DNA of 8,570 bases from Pseudomonadota bacterium (GTDB taxonomy: Bacteria > Pseudomonadota > Gammaproteobacteria > Enterobacterales > Enterobacteriaceae): the NCBI GenBank assembly GCA_023425455.1, contig JAFACP010000072.1:1-8570 (forward strand), read 5' to 3'. The notes below the pieces were generated by a model that was not told where the DNA came from, searched no databases, and saw only the letters and a list, made by a program, of their open reading frames with translations. The position numbers were made by a program, and so were the translations under genes. Shown piece after piece: positions 5,485 to 8,570 of this stretch (its first letter is position 1; every line of letters begins with the position of its first letter).

Positions 5485-6438
5485 ATGAAAACGTTCGCCA
5501 GATTACTACCCGGAGATGCCATTATCCGCCTGCAGTGCGTGATCATTATCGTCGTTGCCCTCGCCTTCTCCGCCCTGCTGGGAAGCCGTTTTTTCAGCAT
5601 CGCCAATTTCCAGTCCATCGGCTCTCAGCTGCCGATCCTCGGGATGCTGGCGCTGGGGATGGGCATGACCATGCTGACCGGCGGCATTAACCTGTCGATT
5701 ATCGCTGGGGCTAACGCCTGCTCGCTGGTGATGGCAGCGGTGATCGTTAGCCATCCTGACAACCCTCTGTTCCTGATGCTGGCGCTGCTTGCCGGGCTGG
5801 CGGTAGCCGTCGCGATCGGCACGCTTAACGGCGCGCTGGTCGCCTGGGTTGGCGTGTCACCGATTCTCGCCACGCTCGGCACCATGACCCTGATCTCCGG
5901 CCTCAATATTCTGCTCTCCAACGGGACGGTGATTTCCGGTTTTCCACCGGCTATCCAGTTCCTCGGCAATGCGACCGTCGCGGGCATTCCCGTCGCGCTG
6001 CTGCTCTTTTTGCTGGTGGCGGTGCTGCTGTGGGTCCTGCTGGAACATACTACCCTCGGGCGCAGCCTGTATCTGGTCGGCTCTAACGAGCAAGCCACGC
6101 GCTACAGCGGCGTCAACACGGTACGCGTCCAGATTGCGGTTTACGTTATCTCTGCCCTGCTCGGCTGGGCGGCGGCCATTCTGATGATGGCGAAATTCAA
6201 TTCGGCAAAGGCGGGGTATGGCGAATCGTACCTGCTGGTGACGATCCTCGCGTCGGTGCTCGGCGGCATCAACCCGGATGGCGGCTTCGGACGCATCATC
6301 GGGCTGGTACTGGCGCTGATAGTGCTGCAAATGCTGGAAAGCGGCTTTAACTTGCTGGGGATCAGCAGCTACCTGACGATGGCGCTGTGGGGCGGTGTGT
6401 TGATCCTCTTTATTGCATTACAGAATCGTAGAGCCTGA
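5485..6438 (+). CDS. Sugar ABC transporter permease 2 (BPD_transp_2 family)
   Basis: A 317-residue inner-membrane protein starting MKTFARLLPGDAIIRL, the second channel subunit. Hydrophobic segments lie at about 17-33, 49-66, 70-88, 95-119, 125-143, 168-186, 214-236, 249-262, 270-284 and 296-311. Motifs match permease 1: LTGGINLSIIAGA (64-76), GTLNGALVAW (112-121), GRSLYLVGSNEQATRYSGVN (192-211, the ATPase-contact loop) and SVLGGINPDGGFGRIIGLVL (257-276). The ATG follows the stop of permease 1 after a single base, so the genes are translationally coupled. It may have arisen from permease 1 by an old duplication, as usual for this transporter class. The kinase gene follows 14 bases after the stop. 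Confidence 0.95.
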   Translation: MKTFARLLPGDAIIRLQCVIIIVVALAFSALLGSRFFSIANFQSIGSQLPILGMLALGMGMTMLTGGINLSIIAGANACSLVMAAVIVSHPDNPLFLMLALLAGLAVAVAIGTLNGALVAWVGVSPILATLGTMTLISGLNILLSNGTVISGFPPAIQFLGNATVAGIPVALLLFLLVAVLLWVLLEHTTLGRSLYLVGSNEQATRYSGVNTVRVQIAVYVISALLGWAAAILMMAKFNSAKAGYGESYLLVTILASVLGGINPDGGFGRIIGLVLALIVLQMLESGFNLLGISSYLTMALWGGVLILFIALQNRRA

Positions 6439-6452
6439 TTTCAGGAGAAAAA

Positions 6453-8093
6453 ATGATGGCGAGTTACTTCATTGGTGTGGATGTAGGGACCGGAAGCGCA
6501 CGGGCTGGCGTATTTGATCTGAACGGCAGAATGGTTGGCCAGGCCAGCCGGGCCATTGAAATTTACCGCCCGCAGGCCGACTTTGTGGAGCAATCCTCCG
6601 ACAACATCTGGCAGGCGGTGTGCAACGCGGTACGCGATGCGATTAACCAGTCAGACATCAACCCGATCCAGGTCAAGGGGCTCGGCTTTGACGCCACCTG
6701 CTCGCTGGTGGTGCTGGATAAAGAGGGCAAGCCGCTGACGATAAGCCCTTCCGGGCGCAGCGAGCAGAATATCATCGTATGGATGGATCACCGCGCGATA
6801 ACCCAGGCCGAGCGCATCAACGCCCTGCACCACCGGGTGCTGGACTATGTCGGCGGGATTATCTCCCCGGAAATGCAGACGCCGAAGCTGATGTGGCTGA
6901 AGCAGCATATGCCAAACACCTGGGCTAACGCGGGCTACTATTTTGATCTGCCCGACTTTCTCACCTGGCGGGCCACCGGCGACGATACCCGCTCGCTGTG
7001 CTCGACGGTCTGCAAATGGACCTATATGGGCCATGAAGACAAATGGGATGCCAGCTATTTCCGCCAGATTGGGCTGGAAGATTTACTGGAACACGATGCG
7101 GAAAAAATTGGTCGCTACGTGAAGACGATGGGTGAACCTCTCGGCCACGGGCTCACGCAGCGCGCCGCCAGTGAAATGGGGCTTATGCCCGGCACCGCGG
7201 TCAGCGTGTCGATTATCGACGCGCACGCCGGTACGCTTGGCACGCTTGGCGCCTGCGGGGTGTCCGGCGAAGTGGCCGATTTTGACCGCCGCATTGCGCT
7301 GATTGGCGGCACATCGACCGGCCATATGGCGATCTCCACGCAGCCGCGTTTTATTGGCGGCGTCTGGGGACCGTACTACTCGGCGGTGCTGCCCGGCTAC
7401 TGGCTGAACGAAGGCGGACAATCGGCGACGGGCGCGTTGATTGACCATATCATTCAGTCACATCCCTGCTACGACACGCTGCTAACCCAGGCAAAAGCGC
7501 AGGGACAGACAATCTATGAAGTTCTCAACGCCCTGCTGCGCAAAATGGCCGGCGAGCCGGAAAACATCGCCTTTCTGACCCGTGACATACATATTCTTCC
7601 CTATTTTCACGGCAACCGTTCGCCGCGCGCCAACCCGACGCTGACCGGCGCCATTAGCGGCCTTAAGCTGTCGCGCACGCCGGAAGATATGGCCCTGCAG
7701 TATCTGGCGGCCATTCAGGCTATTGCTCTGGGCACGCGTCATATCATTGAGACCATGAATCAGAGCGGTTACACCATCGATACGGTGATGGCGAGCGGCG
7801 GCGGCACCAAAAACCCGGTGTTCGTGCAGGAGCATGCCAACGCCACCGGCTGCGCCATGCTGCTGCCGGAAGAGAGCGAAGCGATGCTGCTGGGCGGCGC
7901 GATGATGGGTACGGTGGCGGCGGGCGTGTTTGAGACCTTCCCGGAAGCGATGTCGGTGATGAGTCGGATCGGCAAAACCGTCACCCCGCAGACCAACCGC
8001 ATCAAACAGTATTACGACCGCAAATATCAGGTCTTCCATGAGATGTATCAGGACCATATGAAATACCGCCAGCTTATGCAGGAGGATGCATGA
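6453..8093 (+). CDS. FGGY-family sugar kinase, probable pentulokinase (D-ribulokinase-like)
   Basis: A 546-residue cytoplasmic kinase expected to phosphorylate the imported sugar with ATP. Its length fits the ribulokinase/FGGY branch better than the shorter xylulokinases (about 485-500). Motifs in order: phosphate-binding loop DVGTGSARAG (10-19), GFDATCSLVVLD (78-89), WMDHRA (110-115), SIIDAHAGTLGTLG (253-266) with Asp256 as likely catalytic base, GGTSTG (285-290), HGNRSPRANP (386-395) and the ATP-domain motif ASGGGTKNPVF (447-457). TCSLV (82-86) is, as I recall, a signature of D-ribulokinases such as human FGGY and yeast Ydr109c, so D-ribulose or a similar ketose is the leading guess; other pentuloses or polyols remain possible. 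Two ATG codons stand in tandem (6453 and 6456) behind AGGAG at 6443-6447, with spacing of 5 or 8, so either may be used. Its stop overlaps the start of the SIS gene (ATGA). Confidence 0.95.
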   Translation: MMASYFIGVDVGTGSARAGVFDLNGRMVGQASRAIEIYRPQADFVEQSSDNIWQAVCNAVRDAINQSDINPIQVKGLGFDATCSLVVLDKEGKPLTISPSGRSEQNIIVWMDHRAITQAERINALHHRVLDYVGGIISPEMQTPKLMWLKQHMPNTWANAGYYFDLPDFLTWRATGDDTRSLCSTVCKWTYMGHEDKWDASYFRQIGLEDLLEHDAEKIGRYVKTMGEPLGHGLTQRAASEMGLMPGTAVSVSIIDAHAGTLGTLGACGVSGEVADFDRRIALIGGTSTGHMAISTQPRFIGGVWGPYYSAVLPGYWLNEGGQSATGALIDHIIQSHPCYDTLLTQAKAQGQTIYEVLNALLRKMAGEPENIAFLTRDIHILPYFHGNRSPRANPTLTGAISGLKLSRTPEDMALQYLAAIQAIALGTRHIIETMNQSGYTIDTVMASGGGTKNPVFVQEHANATGCAMLLPEESEAMLLGGAMMGTVAAGVFETFPEAMSVMSRIGKTVTPQTNRIKQYYDRKYQVFHEMYQDHMKYRQLMQEDA

Positions 8094-8570
8094 ACAGTTC
8101 GTGGCAGCAGGCAACCGGCGCATGGGCGCTCTACAGCGAGGCGCTGACGGCGCTGAGTCAGCACCTGAACGAAGCGCAGTGGCTGGCCTTGATGGCGGAA
8201 CTGCGCGGCTGTCAGGGGAAAATAGTGGTAACCGGCGTCGGCACTTCCGGCATCGCGGCGCGTAAAATCGCCCATATGCTGGCCTGCGTCGAACGCCCGG
8301 CAATTTACCTGAGTGCCACCGATGCCGCCCACGGCGATCTCGGTTTTTTACGCAGCGACGACCTGATGATTATGCTGTCGCGCGGCGGCAACTCCGACGA
8401 ACTCACCCGGCTGCTGCCGGGGCTGGCGGAGAGAAAGGTGCCGCTGCTTGCCGTCACGGAGAACCCGGACTCGGCGATAGCCCGCGCCGCGCGGCTGGTA
8501 ATCTCTACCGGCGTACAGCGTGAGGCCGATCCGCTCAATATGCTGGCCACCACCTCGATCGTGCTGGTGC
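8090..8570 (+). CDS. SIS-domain sugar-phosphate isomerase-like protein (KpsF/KdsD/GutQ type), N-terminal part, cut by right edge
   Basis: 160 codons are visible, all open to the window end. The start ATG overlaps the kinase stop as ATGA, with AGGAGG at 8080-8085. A helical N-terminus (1-40) leads into an SIS domain: GKIVVTGVGTSGIAARKIAH (43-62), ATDAAHGDLGFL (76-87), MIMLSRGGNSDEL (93-105), KVPLLAVTENPDSAIARAA (116-134) and EADPLNMLATTS (145-156). AAHGDLG and the EADPL segment resemble arabinose-5-phosphate isomerases (KdsD, GutQ, KpsF), which interconvert D-ribulose-5-P and D-arabinose-5-P. By hand alignment His81, Glu104 and Glu145 match KdsD His88, Glu111 and the Glu near 151, but the KdsD lysine of GKSG (Lys59) is Thr52. 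This suggests a sugar phosphate other than the KdsD substrate. The C-terminal His and any CBS domains lie outside the window. Next to the kinase, it should act on the kinase product. Confidence 0.87.
   Translation, partial: MNSSWQQATGAWALYSEALTALSQHLNEAQWLALMAELRGCQGKIVVTGVGTSGIAARKIAHMLACVERPAIYLSATDAAHGDLGFLRSDDLMIMLSRGGNSDELTRLLPGLAERKVPLLAVTENPDSAIARAARLVISTGVQREADPLNMLATTSIVLV

Noticed and set aside
5625..6330. Two overlapping 157-codon minus-strand frames opposite permease 2
   Set aside because: They are opposite a strongly supported membrane protein and show low-complexity composition with no domain pattern.
1909..6438. Autoinducer-2 (Lsr) transporter
   Set aside because: The importer layout is similar, but most AI-2 contact residues in the binding protein do not match, the kinase has ribulokinase-type motifs, the regulator is ROK rather than LsrR, and no LsrF/LsrG gene is visible.
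7219..7252. Tandem near-repeat of Gly-Thr-Leu codons in the kinase
   Set aside because: DAHAGTLGTLGA is a normal stretch around the catalytic Asp in this kinase branch, not a recent duplication.
7482..8303. 273-codon open frame on the minus strand across the kinase/SIS junction
   Set aside because: It lies fully opposite two well-supported genes, is rich in Arg/His/Ala as expected for the complement of GC-rich codons, shows no known motif, and crosses the gene boundary.
1..8570. Mobile element, prophage, CRISPR, toxin-antitoxin or RNA gene
   Set aside because: No transposase, integrase, spaced repeat array, terminal repeats, tRNA-like fold or toxin-antitoxin pair could be seen on either strand.

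Overview
The window looks like chromosomal DNA from an enterobacterium of the Enterobacter/Klebsiella/Citrobacter type. I infer this from the GC-rich, enterobacterial-looking codon use, the strong Shine-Dalgarno sites, the tight operon packing and the protein families present. No species can be named from sequence reading alone. It carries one carbohydrate import-and-catabolism locus. There is no insertion sequence, phage gene, CRISPR array, tRNA or rRNA that I can see.

Layout: (1) Bases 1-258, minus strand: the first 86 codons of a DUF5107-family (mutarotase-like fold) protein that runs off the left edge. (2) Bases 259-371: a short divergent control region. (3) Bases 372-1568, plus: a ROK-family repressor with an N-terminal helix-turn-helix and the ROK zinc motif. 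(4) Bases 1569-1908: a 340-base non-coding region with a possible terminator, a second hairpin, an AT-rich block with an inverted repeat (likely operator), a one-sided CRP-like site and a good ribosome binding site. (5) Bases 1909-8570, plus: an operon encoding a periplasmic sugar-binding protein, a two-domain sugar ABC ATPase, two BPD_transp_2 permeases, an FGGY sugar kinase and, cut by the right edge, a KpsF/KdsD-like SIS-domain sugar-phosphate isomerase.

How it works together (inference): the binding protein captures a sugar in the periplasm, and the ATPase with the two permeases imports it unmodified. The FGGY kinase then phosphorylates it and the SIS protein isomerises or otherwise acts on the phosphate. 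The ROK protein probably senses the sugar or its product and represses the operon and perhaps the divergent DUF5107 gene, which may process a glycoside or sugar upstream of the kinase. The kinase carries TCSLV, a motif I associate with D-ribulokinases, so a pentulose or related sugar is the best guess; the real substrate cannot be read from the sequence.

Most interesting points: the unassigned kinase plus SIS pair, whose SIS protein has Thr where KdsD enzymes have the loop lysine; a binding protein of LsrB/RhaS type lacking most autoinducer-2 contacts; a Walker-B Glu-to-Ser change in the second ATPase domain; and a pair of GTAG-headed, oppositely oriented GC hairpins between the binding protein and ATPase genes, resembling a REP/BIME element.
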